Under the pieces are notes generated by a model. That model was given only the letters and a program-made list of their open reading frames with translations. It was not told the origin of the DNA and did not search any database. Position numbers and translations under genes: made by a program. 61,315 nt of DNA from NCBI GenBank assembly GCA_934434925.1, contig CAKSAC010000011.1, positions 1-61,315 on the forward strand, written 5' to 3'. This DNA is from an uncultured Eubacteriales bacterium. Lineage in GTDB: Bacteria; Bacillota; Clostridia; Oscillospirales; CAG-272. Below are positions 34,489 to 44,230 of the stretch, one piece after another (positions within the stretch are counted from its first letter, which is position 1; each line of letters opens with the position of its first letter).

Positions 34489-35772
34489 ATGTCCGCACAT
34501 TACACCGACCCCCGCTACCGGCGTGCGCGGTATGCCTGCTATCTCACCAATCTCACGATGGCGGCTTCGGCCAACCTGCCGCCGCTTCTTTTCCTCACCT
34601 TCCGCGCCTGTTACGGCATATCGTTCACCCTGCTGGGGTTGCTGGTTCTGCTCAATTTCTGTACGCAACTCGGCATGGACCTTCTCTTTTCCTTTTTCTC
34701 TTACCGGTTCGATGCCCGGCGCGCTCTGCGTCTGATGCCCGCGCTCTCTTTTACGGGTATGGTCATTTTTGCGGTCTTCCCGCCTCTCTTTCCTTCGGCG
34801 GCTTATCTGCCGCTGGTTGCCGGCACCCTTCTCTTTTCGGCGGCCGGAGGGCTTGCAGAGGTCCTTGTCAACCCGGTGATTGCGGCAATCCCGACCGACG
34901 ACCCGGCGCGCGAAATCAGCCGACTGCATTCGACATACGCGTGGGGAACGGTTCTGGTCGTTCTGCTCAGCACCCTCTTTCTCGCCCTGGCCGGACGCGA
35001 CCGCTGGTATATTCTTGCGCTCCTTTGGGCGGTTGTTCCTCTCTTCTCTTTCTTCTTATTTCTTACGGCGCACCTGCCACAAATCCAGAGCGAGCAGGAA
35101 AAAACAAAAGCAGGCGGTTCTCTTTCCGGTGGTCGGCTCCTTTGCCTTTTTGTCGCCTGTATCTTCTGCGGCGGGGCGGCGGAATGCACGATGTCGCAGT
35201 GGTGCTCGGGGTATCTTGAAGCGGCGCTCGGTATCCCGAAACTGTACGGGGATATTTTCGGCATGGCGCTTTTTGCCCTTATGCTCGGGATGGGGCGAAG
35301 CCTGTACAGCCGGCGCAGAACGCAGATTTTCCCGGTTCTTTTTTCCGGAATGACGGCCGCCTTTTTCCTCTATCTGACCGCCGCGCTGTCTCCCCTGCCG
35401 ATCCTCGGCCTTTTTGCCTGTGCGCTGACCGGTCTTGCAACCTCGATGCTCTGGCCGGGAAGCCTGCTCCTGCTCGGGGAAAAATCTCCCCGCACCGGTA
35501 TTGCCGTTTACGCCCTGATGGCCGCGGGCGGGGATTGCGGCGCGGCCGTTGCCCCGCAACTGGTCGGCCTGCTGGCGGACAAGGTAGCCGCCGCGCCTTT
35601 TGCCGCTTCTCTTGCCGGGCGGCTCTCCATCCCGGTCGGTCAGCTTGCCCTGAAAGCCGGCATGCTTTCGGCCTCTCTTTTCCCTCTCGCCGGGGTGCTT
35701 GTCCTTTTTCTCCTGCGCCGGAAATTGAAAAAAAGCGACCCGCTCCGCACGTCGCCCCTGCAAGGCAAATAA
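34489..35772 (+). CDS. Major facilitator superfamily transporter
   Basis: 427 aa with about twelve membrane helices and a central loop of about 25 charged residues near 195-215 (QIQSEQEKTKAGG). The first half contains an ARRALRLMP loop typical of MFS motif A positions, though degenerate. Substrate cannot be told. AAAGGAG lies upstream of the ATG. It follows addA after 57 bp and is probably last in the operon. A 66-bp stretch of this gene (35378-35445) is copied just after its stop codon. Confidence 0.85.
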   Translation: MSAHYTDPRYRRARYACYLTNLTMAASANLPPLLFLTFRACYGISFTLLGLLVLLNFCTQLGMDLLFSFFSYRFDARRALRLMPALSFTGMVIFAVFPPLFPSAAYLPLVAGTLLFSAAGGLAEVLVNPVIAAIPTDDPAREISRLHSTYAWGTVLVVLLSTLFLALAGRDRWYILALLWAVVPLFSFFLFLTAHLPQIQSEQEKTKAGGSLSGGRLLCLFVACIFCGGAAECTMSQWCSGYLEAALGIPKLYGDIFGMALFALMLGMGRSLYSRRRTQIFPVLFSGMTAAFFLYLTAALSPLPILGLFACALTGLATSMLWPGSLLLLGEKSPRTGIAVYALMAAGGDCGAAVAPQLVGLLADKVAAAPFAASLAGRLSIPVGQLALKAGMLSASLFPLAGVLVLFLLRRKLKKSDPLRTSPLQGK

Positions 35773-35775
35773 TTC

Positions 35776-35841
35776 CCGCCGCGCTTTCTCCCTGCCGATC
35801 CTCGGCCTTTTTGTCTGTGCGCTGACCGGGCTTGCAACCTC
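35776..35841 (+). repeat. Degraded copy of part of the upstream MFS gene
   Basis: 35776-35841 repeats 35378-35445 with a few changes (CCTGCCGATCCTCGGCC and GTGCGCTGACCGG are identical). It begins three bases after the MFS stop codon region and is out of any gene context, so it is a small duplication. Confidence 0.85.
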
Positions 35842-35867
35842 TTTTCTGCCGGGTAGCTCCTCCGCTC

Positions 35868-35955
35868 CCGAAAAAAAGACTGTCCGTTCTGCCTGGCAGC
35901 TCGTCTGCCCCCGGAAAAAAAGACTGTCCGTTCTGCCGGGCAGTCCTTTTCTTTT
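35868..35955. terminator. Bidirectional terminator, with a partial copy beside it
   Basis: GACTGTCC-GTTCTGCC-GGGCAGTC at 35922-35945 is followed by CTTTTCTTTT and preceded by AAAAAAA, so it works for the MFS operon and for the convergent pheST. A second, broken copy of the same sequence (AAAAAAAGACTGTCCGTTCTG) lies 48 bp to the left. The rest of 35773-36029 holds short repeats (GGCGCGCCCCGG twice) and no gene. Confidence 0.8.
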
Positions 35956-36029
35956 GATGAAGATATGCTCTTCGGCGCGCCCCGGAGAAAACCCGGGGTT
36001 CTTTGCGCTCTTTGGCGCGCCCCGGTCAT

Positions 36030-38405
36030 TCAGGAAAGGGTGCGCAGATGCATTCCGAGAGGTTCCAACGCCCGGACAACCGCGTCGGCAGCTGTCTGTA
36101 CTTCGGCTTTTGTGAGGGTGCGGTCGGGAGAGAGGAAGAAGAGGCGGAGCGTGACAGAGGCTGTTCCGTCCTTTTCGTAAATATCGAGCATTTCGACCCG
36201 GTCAAGCAATTCTCCGGCTGCTTTTTGCGCCGCCGCCGTAATTTCTGTGTAAACAAGACTTTCCAAAGCGACATCAAACGAGAGATCCATGTCGATGCCC
36301 GGGAATCGCGAAGCCTCGCGGTACCGGATCGGGGAAGGATCGATCGCGGAGAACGCCCCCATGTCGATCTCGGCAAAGGCGATTCCGGCCTTTTTGTCGA
36401 TAGCGTTCCGCACGGTCGGATGCGGAACGGAGAGCCGGCCGCAAATCTTGTCGTCGATTGCGATTTCAAATGTGTTGGCAGGATGCTCCCAGGCGTGTGC
36501 CGGTTGCACGGAGCGGAAGACCGCCGGACGATGTTTCAGCGTTTCGGCCAGCGAGACGATCATATCCCGCACATGAAGAAACGCTGCCTCTTCCCCGGTC
36601 GTGCGGTCATAAAACGCGATCCCGAGGATTTTGCGTTCGTCGCATTCGCCGTTTTCGCGCAGGCCGTGGATCACGCGTCCGATCTCAAACAGGCCGAAGC
36701 GTTCGCTCTTTCCCCGGTTCTCGGAAAGGAAACGGAGTTGAGTCGGTGCCATGGAGTTGCGCAGGATGGCATGGTCGGGAGTCTGCGGACTGATTACGCG
36801 CACGTTTTCTTCCGCGGTAATGCCGATCTCGCGATATTTCGGCACGTCGCACCAGATATAGGAATGTACCTCGTGCATGGCAAACCGGCTGACAAGCAAA
36901 TCCTTTGCCCGCGCGTCATCGGCGGCCTGCCGGTCACGTCGCACCGGGCGGAGTTCTCCGCGCGCGGTGAAGAGCGAGAAATTATCGTATCCGTATATCC
37001 GGGTAATCTCTTCAATCAGGTCGGCACGGATGGTCACATCCTTTGTCGCGCGGAAAGAAGGAACCGTTACGGTGAAGCTGTTCCCGCTCCGCTCCACGCC
37101 GAAGCCGAGGCCGGTCAACGTCTTACAGATCCGGTCCGCCGAAATATCGATACCGGTATACCGGTCCACATAGGCTTTATCGATGGTCAGCGTCACGGAG
37201 GGATAATGATAAACATAAACGTCTGTCACCGCGCTGACCACACAAGCGCCGGGGTCTATATCAAAAAGGAGAGAGAGAAAACGACCGGTTGCCACCGGGC
37301 AAAGTTCGGGGTCCAGCATCTTCTCATACCGCATGCTGGCGTCGGTGCGAAGCCCGAGCCGTGCCGAAGTCTTACGGACGCATACGCCGTCAAAGCAGGC
37401 GCTCTCCAACAGCAACGAGGTCGTGTCCTCTTCGATCTCGGAAGCCAGCCCGCCCATAATCCCGGCTATCGCCACCGGCTCTCCGCCCGATGTAATCATC
37501 AACGTGTTTTCGTCGATCTTTCTGTCCTGCCCGTCCAGCGTACGGAATTCTGATGCCTCCGTCGGACACCGGACTTCCACGCGGTCAACGCGGCGCAGGT
37601 CAAAAGCGTGCATCGGCTGGCCGAGTTCGAGCATCACGTAATTCGTGAGGTCGGCCAGGAGATTGATGGCGCGCGAACCGCAGTAATAGAGGCGGATACG
37701 CATATTCACGGGGCTTTCATGCCGCCGGATGTTTTCAACCTTCACCCCGACATACCGGTAGGCGTGTTCCGGGTCACGGATAGAAATATCCACCGCCGGC
37801 AGGTCGCGGTATGCCTCGGTATCCGCCATCGGAACCGGGCTGAGCTCTCTGCCCGTCATCGCGGCAAATTCCCGCGCAATCCCGTAATGCCCCCAAAGAT
37901 CCGGGCGGTTGGTCAGGGATTTGTTATCCACTTCAAAAAGAATATCGTCAATATCATAGACCGATTTGAGGTCGGTTCCGGGGGCGATTGCGTCCGGAAT
38001 ATCAAAAATCCCGGCATTATCGGCTCCGATCCCGAGTTCAGCTTCGGAACAGCACATCCCGTGCGAAGGATAGCCGGCCACAATCGCGTCTTTGATTTCA
38101 TGGCCGCAAACGCTGCCGCCGGCCGGGGCAAAAGCCACCGTCATGCCTTCGCGCACGTTGGGAGCGCCGCATACGCAGTCCACCAGCCCGTGTCCGGTAT
38201 CGATTTTCAGAAGATGGAGTTTTTCCGACGTGGGGTGCGCCGCGACCGAAGCGATACGCGCCGCTATCACGCCGCGGGTGTCTTCTCCCTTGACGATGAT
38301 TTCTTCCACTTCTGCCGTGGAGAGGGTAAAACGCCGGATCAGCGCGGTTCTGTCCAGCCCGGAAAGATCCACAAAATCCCCGATCCAGTTCATTGAAAGT
38401 AACAT
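36030..38405 (-). CDS. pheT: Phenylalanyl-tRNA synthetase beta subunit
   Basis: Forms the alpha2-beta2 PheRS with PheS. 791 aa, usual length. It has an N-terminal tRNA-binding OB domain (about 40-150; HPTSEKLHLLKIDTG), the B3/B4 editing region, a B5 domain, a catalytic-like core (RFGLFEIGRVI) and the C-terminal anticodon-binding FDX-ACB domain (RYREASRFPGIDMDLSF). AAGGAGG lies upstream of the ATG at 38405. Gap to pheS is 13 bp. Confidence 0.98.
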   Translation of the reverse strand: MLLSMNWIGDFVDLSGLDRTALIRRFTLSTAEVEEIIVKGEDTRGVIAARIASVAAHPTSEKLHLLKIDTGHGLVDCVCGAPNVREGMTVAFAPAGGSVCGHEIKDAIVAGYPSHGMCCSEAELGIGADNAGIFDIPDAIAPGTDLKSVYDIDDILFEVDNKSLTNRPDLWGHYGIAREFAAMTGRELSPVPMADTEAYRDLPAVDISIRDPEHAYRYVGVKVENIRRHESPVNMRIRLYYCGSRAINLLADLTNYVMLELGQPMHAFDLRRVDRVEVRCPTEASEFRTLDGQDRKIDENTLMITSGGEPVAIAGIMGGLASEIEEDTTSLLLESACFDGVCVRKTSARLGLRTDASMRYEKMLDPELCPVATGRFLSLLFDIDPGACVVSAVTDVYVYHYPSVTLTIDKAYVDRYTGIDISADRICKTLTGLGFGVERSGNSFTVTVPSFRATKDVTIRADLIEEITRIYGYDNFSLFTARGELRPVRRDRQAADDARAKDLLVSRFAMHEVHSYIWCDVPKYREIGITAEENVRVISPQTPDHAILRNSMAPTQLRFLSENRGKSERFGLFEIGRVIHGLRENGECDERKILGIAFYDRTTGEEAAFLHVRDMIVSLAETLKHRPAVFRSVQPAHAWEHPANTFEIAIDDKICGRLSVPHPTVRNAIDKKAGIAFAEIDMGAFSAIDPSPIRYREASRFPGIDMDLSFDVALESLVYTEITAAAQKAAGELLDRVEMLDIYEKDGTASVTLRLFFLSPDRTLTKAEVQTAADAVVRALEPLGMHLRTLS

Positions 38406-38418
38406 TTTCCCGTCCTCC

Positions 38419-39447
38419 TTATTCGCTCACGAATTGTGAAAGCGCCGCAAGATCGCCGGAATTGAAATCACGGATATCCTTCACGCCGTATTTCATCATG
38501 GCCAGCCGCGTCAACCCAAGGCCGAAAGCAAAGCCGGTATATTCTTCGGGGTCGATCCCTCCCTCGCGCAGAACGTTCGGATGAATCATGCCGCAGGGGC
38601 ATAACTCCAGCCAGCCGCTGTTCTTGCAGGAAGGGCATCCCTTGCCGCCGCAGATCAGGCAGTTGATATCCAGCTCAAAACCCGGTTCGGTAAACGGGAA
38701 AAAGCCGGGGCGCAAACGGACATTGATCGGCCGGCAAAAGACCTCGCTCAGCATCGTTTTCATGAAATAGATGAGGTTGGATATGGAAATATTTTTATCG
38801 ATCATCATCCCTTCCATCTGGAAGAAGGTGTTTTCATGGCAAGCGTCTGTCGCCTCGTTCCGGAAACACCGGCCGGGGAAGATTGCGCGGAGCGGAACCC
38901 CGTATTTTTTCATAATGGCATTCTGCGCGGCAGATGTCTGGGTTTTAAGCAACTGCCCGTTTTCAAGGTAATAGGTATCCTGCATATCGCGGGCAGGGTG
39001 GTGTTTCGGAATGTTCAGAGACTCAAAGCACTGGTAGTCATTGACGACTTCGGCATAATCTTCGACCGTAAAACCCATACCGGTAAAAATCTCTTCCAGT
39101 TCGCGCTGGACGAGCGTGATCGGATGGTAGGAACCTTTTTCCTCGCGCCGCGGCAGGGTGGGATTGTAACGCTTGGCCGAGCGGATGGCGGCGACCAAAG
39201 AGGCTTCGGACAAGCGGCGACCGGCCTCTGCCAGTCTCTTTTCCACCTCGTCACGGAACCCGTTGATCTCCTGACCGGCTTCTTTCCTCTCTTCGCCGGG
39301 CAACTCGCGCAGACTTTTCAAAAGGTCGGTAACGGCCCCTTTCTTCCCGAGGAAGGAAACTCTCATTTCTTCCAGCGCTTCGGGAACCGCAACCGTGGCA
39401 AGACGCGCTTCAAAATCTTCACGCAATGCCTGTATCTTGCTTTTCAT
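38419..39447 (-). CDS. pheS: Phenylalanyl-tRNA synthetase alpha subunit
   Basis: Catalytic class II subunit of PheRS. 342 aa: N-terminal coiled coil (about 1-85), then the core with motif 2 GRCFRNEATDACHENTFFQ and motif 3 GFAFGLGLTRLAMM. A cysteine pair region (CLICGGKGCPSCKNSGW) is normal for many PheS. The ATG at 39447 has AAGGAAG upstream; the open frame that continues 140 codons upstream runs through the repeat mosaic and across the promoter and is not coding. No T-box leader fits in the 50-nt leader. Confidence 0.97.
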   Translation of the reverse strand: MKSKIQALREDFEARLATVAVPEALEEMRVSFLGKKGAVTDLLKSLRELPGEERKEAGQEINGFRDEVEKRLAEAGRRLSEASLVAAIRSAKRYNPTLPRREEKGSYHPITLVQRELEEIFTGMGFTVEDYAEVVNDYQCFESLNIPKHHPARDMQDTYYLENGQLLKTQTSAAQNAIMKKYGVPLRAIFPGRCFRNEATDACHENTFFQMEGMMIDKNISISNLIYFMKTMLSEVFCRPINVRLRPGFFPFTEPGFELDINCLICGGKGCPSCKNSGWLELCPCGMIHPNVLREGGIDPEEYTGFAFGLGLTRLAMMKYGVKDIRDFNSGDLAALSQFVSE

Positions 39448-39501
39448 TTTTTTCTTCCTTTCACTCCCGCAGGCGGGAACGTAAAAATATATACAAAAGA
39501 C

Positions 39502-39530
39502 AGTATAGCAAACATTTGTTCCTATTGCAA
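39502..39530 (-). promoter_or_regulatory. Sigma-A promoter of pheST
   Basis: Minus strand: TTGCAA, 17-bp spacer, TATACT, about 55 bp upstream of the pheS ATG. It directly abuts the repeat mosaic. Confidence 0.75.
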
Positions 39531-39540
39531 GAGAAACGCG

Positions 39541-41190
39541 GCAAATTTCACGATTTTTCCCTTTGCCCGGCTTTGCCCCGACTGCCGGGCGGTTGATTTT
39601 GCCCTGCTTTGCCCCATGCCGGGCGGGTTTCCCTTGTCCGGCGGTTACCTTTTGCCCGTCTTCGCGCCGCCCCGCCACCTGAACCCCGGTCATGTCCGGC
39701 TTTTTCCGAATGCCCGGCTTTTTCCGAATGCCCGGCTTTTTCCGAACGCCCGGCTTTTTCCGAACGCCCGGCGGTTGCTTTTGCCCTGTTTTGCCCCCAT
39801 GCCGGACGGTTGATTTTGCCCGTCTTCTCGCCGACCCCGCCACCTGAACCCCAGCTATGTCCGGCACTTTCTTGCGCCCGGCTGTTGATTTTGCGCGACG
39901 GGTTTCCTGTCAGACGGGGTCTTTTCCCCGAATGCCAGACGGTTGCTCTTGCCCCTCGTGCCGGGCGGGCTTTCCCTTGCTCGGCGGTTGATTTTGCCCA
40001 TCTTCGCGCCGCCCCGCCATCCAAGCCCCGGCCATACCCGGCACTTTCTTACGCCCGGCGGTTGATTTTGCCCTGCTTTGCCCCCATGCCGGGCGACTGC
40101 CCTTTGCCCGTCTTCTCGCCGACCCGCCACCTGAACCCCGGCCATACCCGGCTCTTTCTTGCGCCCGGCTGTTGATTTTGCCCATCTTCGCGCCGAGCCG
40201 CCACCTGAACCCCGGTCATATCCGGCTTTTTCCGAATGCCCGGCTTTTTCCGAACGCCAGGCGGTTGATTTTGCCGACTTTTTCTATGCCGGGCGGTTGA
40301 TTTTGCCCATCTTCGCGCCGACCCCGCCATCCAAACCCCGGTCATGCCCGGCACTTTCTTGCGCCCGGCGGTTGATTTTGCGCGACGGGTTTCCTGTCAG
40401 GCGGGGTCTTTTTTCCAAAAGCCCGGCGATTTTCTTACGCCCTGCTTTTTCCGAATGCCCGGCTTTTTCCGAACGCTCGACTTTTTCCCTTGCCCGGCGG
40501 TTGATTTTGCCCGTCTTCTCGCCGACCCCGCCACCTGAACCCCAGCTATGTCCGGCACTTTCTTGCGCCCGGCTGTTGATTTTGCGCGACGGGTTTCCTG
40601 TCAGACGGGGTCTTTTCCCCGAATGCCAGACGGTTGCTCTTGCCCCTCGTGCCGGGCGGGCTTTCCCTTGCTCGGCGGTTGATTTTGCCCATCTTCGCGC
40701 CGCCCCGCCATCCAAGCCCCGGCCATACCCGGCACTTTCTTGCGCCCGGCAGTTGATTTTTCCCGGCGGGTTTCCTGTCAGACAGGGTCTTTTTCCGAAT
40801 GCTCGACTTTTTCCCTTGCCAGGCGGTTGATTTTGCCCTGTTTGCCCCCATGCCCGGCTGTTGATTTTGCGCGACGGGTTTCCTGTCAGACGGGGTCTTT
40901 TTCCCGAATGCACGGCGATTTTCTTACGCCCTGCTTTTTCCGAACGCCAGGCTTTTTCCGAACGCTCGACTTTTTCCCTTGCCCGGCGGTTGATTTTGCC
41001 CGTCTTCGCGCCGCCCCGCCACCTGAACCCCGGTCATGTCCGGCACTTTCTTGCGCCCGGCGGTTGATTTTGCCGACTTTTTCTATGCCGGGCGGTTGAT
41101 TTTGCCCATCTTCGCGCCGCCCCGCCATCCAAACCCCGGTCATGCCCGTCTTTTTCCGAATGCTCGCCTTCGTCGGCGCACCTCTTTTGT
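39541..41190. repeat. 1.65-kb mosaic of short repeats between pheS and the AraC gene
   Basis: Built from a few shuffled words: CTTTTTCCGAATGCCCGG (18 bp, four tandem copies near 39698-39771), GGCGGTTGATTTTGCCC, CATCTTCGCGCCGCCCCGCC, CGACGGGTTTCCTGTCAGAC and GGCACTTTCTTGCGCCC. Most words occur five to ten times. A block of 244 bp is duplicated exactly (39807-40050 and 40498-40741). Long frames are open on both strands; their products are repeats of Pro, Gly, Arg and Lys and I do not regard them as genes. Confidence 0.9.
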
Positions 41191-41286
41191 AAAAAACGAG
41201 CTACCCGGAAAACCGTGCGTCTTTTTGGTTTCTTTCCTGCTTTTTTTGATGTTTTTTACAGATTACGTGCATTTCTTTGAATTTTG

Positions 41287-41295
41287 TGATATAAT
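41287..41295 (+). promoter_or_regulatory. Extended -10 promoter of the AraC-family gene
   Basis: TGATATAAT: a perfect -10 hexamer with the TGN extension, about 69 bp before the ATG at 41364. The -35 region is weak, as often with extended -10 promoters. Confidence 0.6.
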
Positions 41296-41363
41296 AGACA
41301 AAAACCCGCAAATGAGAATATTTCCGGTACGCAAGCCAAACCAAAAAGCAGAAAGGAACCGCC

Positions 41364-42245
41364 ATGCCGCAGAGTCTGGATTTTTATACAAGCCGATACC
41401 TCAAACAAACCTCTCCCAGCCGGGAAGGAATTCGTTGTGCGCATCATCCGCTTCTCGGCGAGGTGCGGTTGCATTTGCATGATTTTTTTGAGATGGAGCT
41501 GGTCACGGCCGGAACCGTCCCGCAAAAGATCAACGGCGCGCCGCTTGATGGCGTTGTCGGAGATTTTGTCCTGATGGACCTGCGATCGACCCAGCGCATT
41601 CTGTGTCCTTCTCCGCCGGCTCCGGGGAAGTCTCCGATGCTGTTGACGCTCGGGGTTTCGCCCGCCGAAGCCGACCCGGCCGTTTTACATCTGCTTTCCT
41701 CTCTCAAGCTCCCTCTCGCCGGCCATCTTTCTCCCGAAAAAGTGGAAAAGGCCATCCGTATTTCCGAAGAACTTTCCGAGGCGATTATCAGCTCGTCACC
41801 CTATGCGCGCGAAAAAATTCTGGCTCTTTCCCTGCTCCTGCTCTCCCTGCTTTGCGAAGAAGGCCACCCGCTGGAAGCCGGAACCGAAGAAGCACGGGGT
41901 TACCATTATATCCGGTGCGCGCTTGTTTACCTGAACGAAAACTCCCGTCAACCGCTTTCTCTTTCCGAATTGGCCGCAGCTATCCATATTTCCCCCTGCT
42001 ACCTTTCCGACCTCTTTTCCCGGCTGGTCGGTTGTCGTTTCACCGAATATCTGACAACCTTTCGTCTCAAAAAAGCCCGAAAACTTTTGCGTGACGGGAA
42101 CACTTCTGTTTCTGATATTGCCGCCGAATGCGGATTCTCTTCCCCTGCCAACTTCACCCGCGCACACCGCCGCGTTTACGGAATCTCTCCGTCCGAATAC
42201 CGGAAATCTCTCGGGAAAGAGGACTGTGCCGAAAGGGCGGAATGA
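41364..42245 (+). CDS. AraC-family transcriptional regulator
   Basis: 293 aa. The N-terminus looks like a cupin-type sensing domain (HLHDFFEMELVTAGT, residues about 35-85). The C-terminal 100 residues carry two helix-turn-helix motifs (LSLSELAAAIHISPCYLSDLF and TSVSDIAAECGFSSPANFTRAHRRVYGISPSEYR). AAAGGA lies upstream of the ATG. It is flanked on both sides by repeat mosaics, with no metabolic neighbours, so its targets are unknown. Confidence 0.93.
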   Translation: MPQSLDFYTSRYLKQTSPSREGIRCAHHPLLGEVRLHLHDFFEMELVTAGTVPQKINGAPLDGVVGDFVLMDLRSTQRILCPSPPAPGKSPMLLTLGVSPAEADPAVLHLLSSLKLPLAGHLSPEKVEKAIRISEELSEAIISSSPYAREKILALSLLLLSLLCEEGHPLEAGTEEARGYHYIRCALVYLNENSRQPLSLSELAAAIHISPCYLSDLFSRLVGCRFTEYLTTFRLKKARKLLRDGNTSVSDIAAECGFSSPANFTRAHRRVYGISPSEYRKSLGKEDCAERAE

Positions 42246-42539
42246 TCTTTTCAAGAACGCCGGGAAAACGTTTTCTCTTTGCGAAAATGCTCTTTTCTCC
42301 CGAAAGCCTCTTCTCCTCCGCGCCCTTCTCCGCCCGACCAACCCATCTCCGTCCAACCAACCCGTCTCCTTCCAAGCTCACATGGCATGCATATTTTTTA
42401 CCGCTTTTCGAAAAAGCGGGGCCGATTTTCCGCTTGGCATAGGGAGAAAAACCGGGCATGGGAAGCCGTCTGGTATAGGAAAAACCGCTTTTGGTGAATT
42501 GAGGAAAGCCGGGTGCAAGAAAGTGCCGGGCATGGAAAG

Positions 42540-44222
42540 GGTTTAGACGGTGGGTCGGCGTTAAGACGAAAACGAGGGAAATGTTCCGCAGAGTCCGCGT
42601 AAAGAAAAAGGCAATTCACTCCGGATTGCCTCTTTTTATTTGCAAACCCCGGCGCGACAGGGCAAAATCGGATAGGGGAGCGCATGAACCCGGCGAATCC
42701 GGCCGGGCATAGGGAACCCCGGCACGGTGGGGCGGCGTTAAGCCGAAAAAAGGGCCATGTTCCGCAGAGTCCGCGTAAAGAAAAAGGCAATTCGCTCCGG
42801 ATTGCCTCTTTTTATTTGCAAACCCCGGCGCGGCGGGGTAAAATCGAACAGGGGAGCACAGGAACCCGGCGAATCCGGCCGGGCATAGGTAGGGCAAAAG
42901 CCGGGCGCGGCGGGGCAAAATCGGACAGGGGGGAGAAGGAACCCCGCCGGGCAGAAGAAGAAAAACCGGGAGCAGGAACCCCGCCGGGCATAGGGAAACC
43001 CGGCACGGTGGGGCGGCGTTAAGCCGAAAAAAGGGCCATGTTCGGCAGAGTCCGCGTAAAGAAAAAGGCAATTCACTCCGGATTGCCTCTTTTTATTTGC
43101 AAACCCCGAGGTGGCGGGGTGAAAAGAACTTCCTTGCCGGGCATAGGGAGAAAATCCGGGCGCAGGGGAACCCGTTGGGCATAGGGAACCCCGAGGCGGC
43201 GGGGTAAAATCGAACAGGGGAGCGCAGGAACCCGCCGGGCATAGGAAACCCCGGCGCGGCGGGGCAAAACCGGACAGGGGGGGAGAAGGAACCCCCGCCG
43301 GGCATAGGGAGAAAATCCGGGCGCAGGGAACCCGCTGGGCATAGGGAACCCCGGCACGGTGGGGCGGCGTTAAGCCGAAAAAAGGGCCATGTTCGGCAGA
43401 GTCCGCGTAAAGAAAAAGGCAATTCGCTCCGGATTGCCTCTTTTTATTTGCAAACCCCGAGGTGGCGGGGTGAAAAGAACTTCCTTGCCGGGCATAGGGA
43501 GAAAATCCGGGCGCAGGGAACCCGCTGGGCATAGGGAACCCCGGCGCGGCGGGGCAAAATCGGACAGGGGGGAGAAGGAACCCCCGCCGGGCATAGGGAG
43601 AAAAACCGAGCGCAGGGAACCCCGGCGTGGCGGGGTGAAAAGAACTTCCTTGCCGGGCATAGGGAGAAAATCCGGGCGCAGGGAACCCGCCGGGCATAGG
43701 GAACCCCGGCGCGGCGGGGCAAAACCGGACAGGGGGGGGAGAAGGAACCCCCGCCGGGCAGAAGAAGAAAAACCGGGCGCAGGGAACCTTTCTTTGCGCA
43801 GGAGCATAGACGACCCGCCCGGCGCGGCGGGGCAAAATCGGACAGGGAGAAAAGGAACCCCCGCCGGGCAGAAGAAGAAAAACCGGGCGCAGGGAACCCA
43901 CCGGGCAGAAGAAGAAAAGCCGGGCAAGGAAACCTTTCTTTGCGCAGGGAGCGCAGACGAAACGCCCGGCGCGGCGGCGGGGCAAAATCGGACAGGGGGA
44001 AGGAACCCCCGCCGGGCAGAAGAAGAAAAAACGGGCGCAGGGAACCCGCTGGGCATAGGAAACGCCCGGCGCGGCGGGGTAAAATCGAACCGGGGAGCGC
44101 AGGAACCCGCCGGGCATAGGGAGAAAATCCGGGCGCAGGGAACCTTTCTTTGCACAGGGAGCATAGACGACCCGCCCGGCGCGGGGCCGATTTCTTTTAC
44201 GTGGGCTGCATCAAGCGAAAAT
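42540..44222. repeat. 1.7-kb mosaic repeat including four copies of a terminator
   Basis: Two unit types alternate. One is about 100 bp, starting GTTAAGCCGAAAAAAGGGCC, running through TCCGCGTAAAGAAAAAGG and ending in a hairpin with T-run. The other is G-rich (GGGCATAGGGAACCCCGGCG, GGCAAAATCGGACAGGGGG, GGGCAGAAGAAGAAAAACCG). The first type occurs near 42560, 42730, 43015 and 43370. Open frames exist on both strands, up to 459 codons, but consist only of the repeat. Region 42246-42540 shows short CCAACC repeats and no gene. Confidence 0.9.
42605..42640. terminator. Terminator after the AraC gene, first of four copies
   Basis: AAAAAGGCAAT-TCACTCCGG-ATTGCCTCTTTTTATTT. The stem GGCAAT/ATTGCC has T-runs on both strands, so it is bidirectional. 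Further copies lie at 42781-42816, 43062-43097 and 43413-43449, with A/G changes only in the loop. Confidence 0.8.
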
Positions 44223-44230
44223 TTCAGCCT

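Noticed and set aside
37918..37932. TTATCCAC in pheT as a DnaA box
   Set aside because: Single occurrence inside a coding region, without neighbours.
39448..39540. T-box leader for pheST, and T-box for glyQS or lysS
   Set aside because: The leaders are 70 nt or shorter or lie within operons, and no T-box core (TGGNACCGCG) is seen.
39609..41143. Several frames of 150-220 codons on both strands upstream of the AraC gene
   Set aside because: All are translations of the shuffled repeat words; composition is almost wholly Pro, Gly, Arg, Ala and Lys, with no fixed start.
42738..44117. Open frame of 459 codons on the minus strand in the mosaic repeat
   Set aside because: It is only the G-rich repeat translated, overlaps four terminators, and equally long frames exist on the other strand. 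No ribosome binding site or family similarity.
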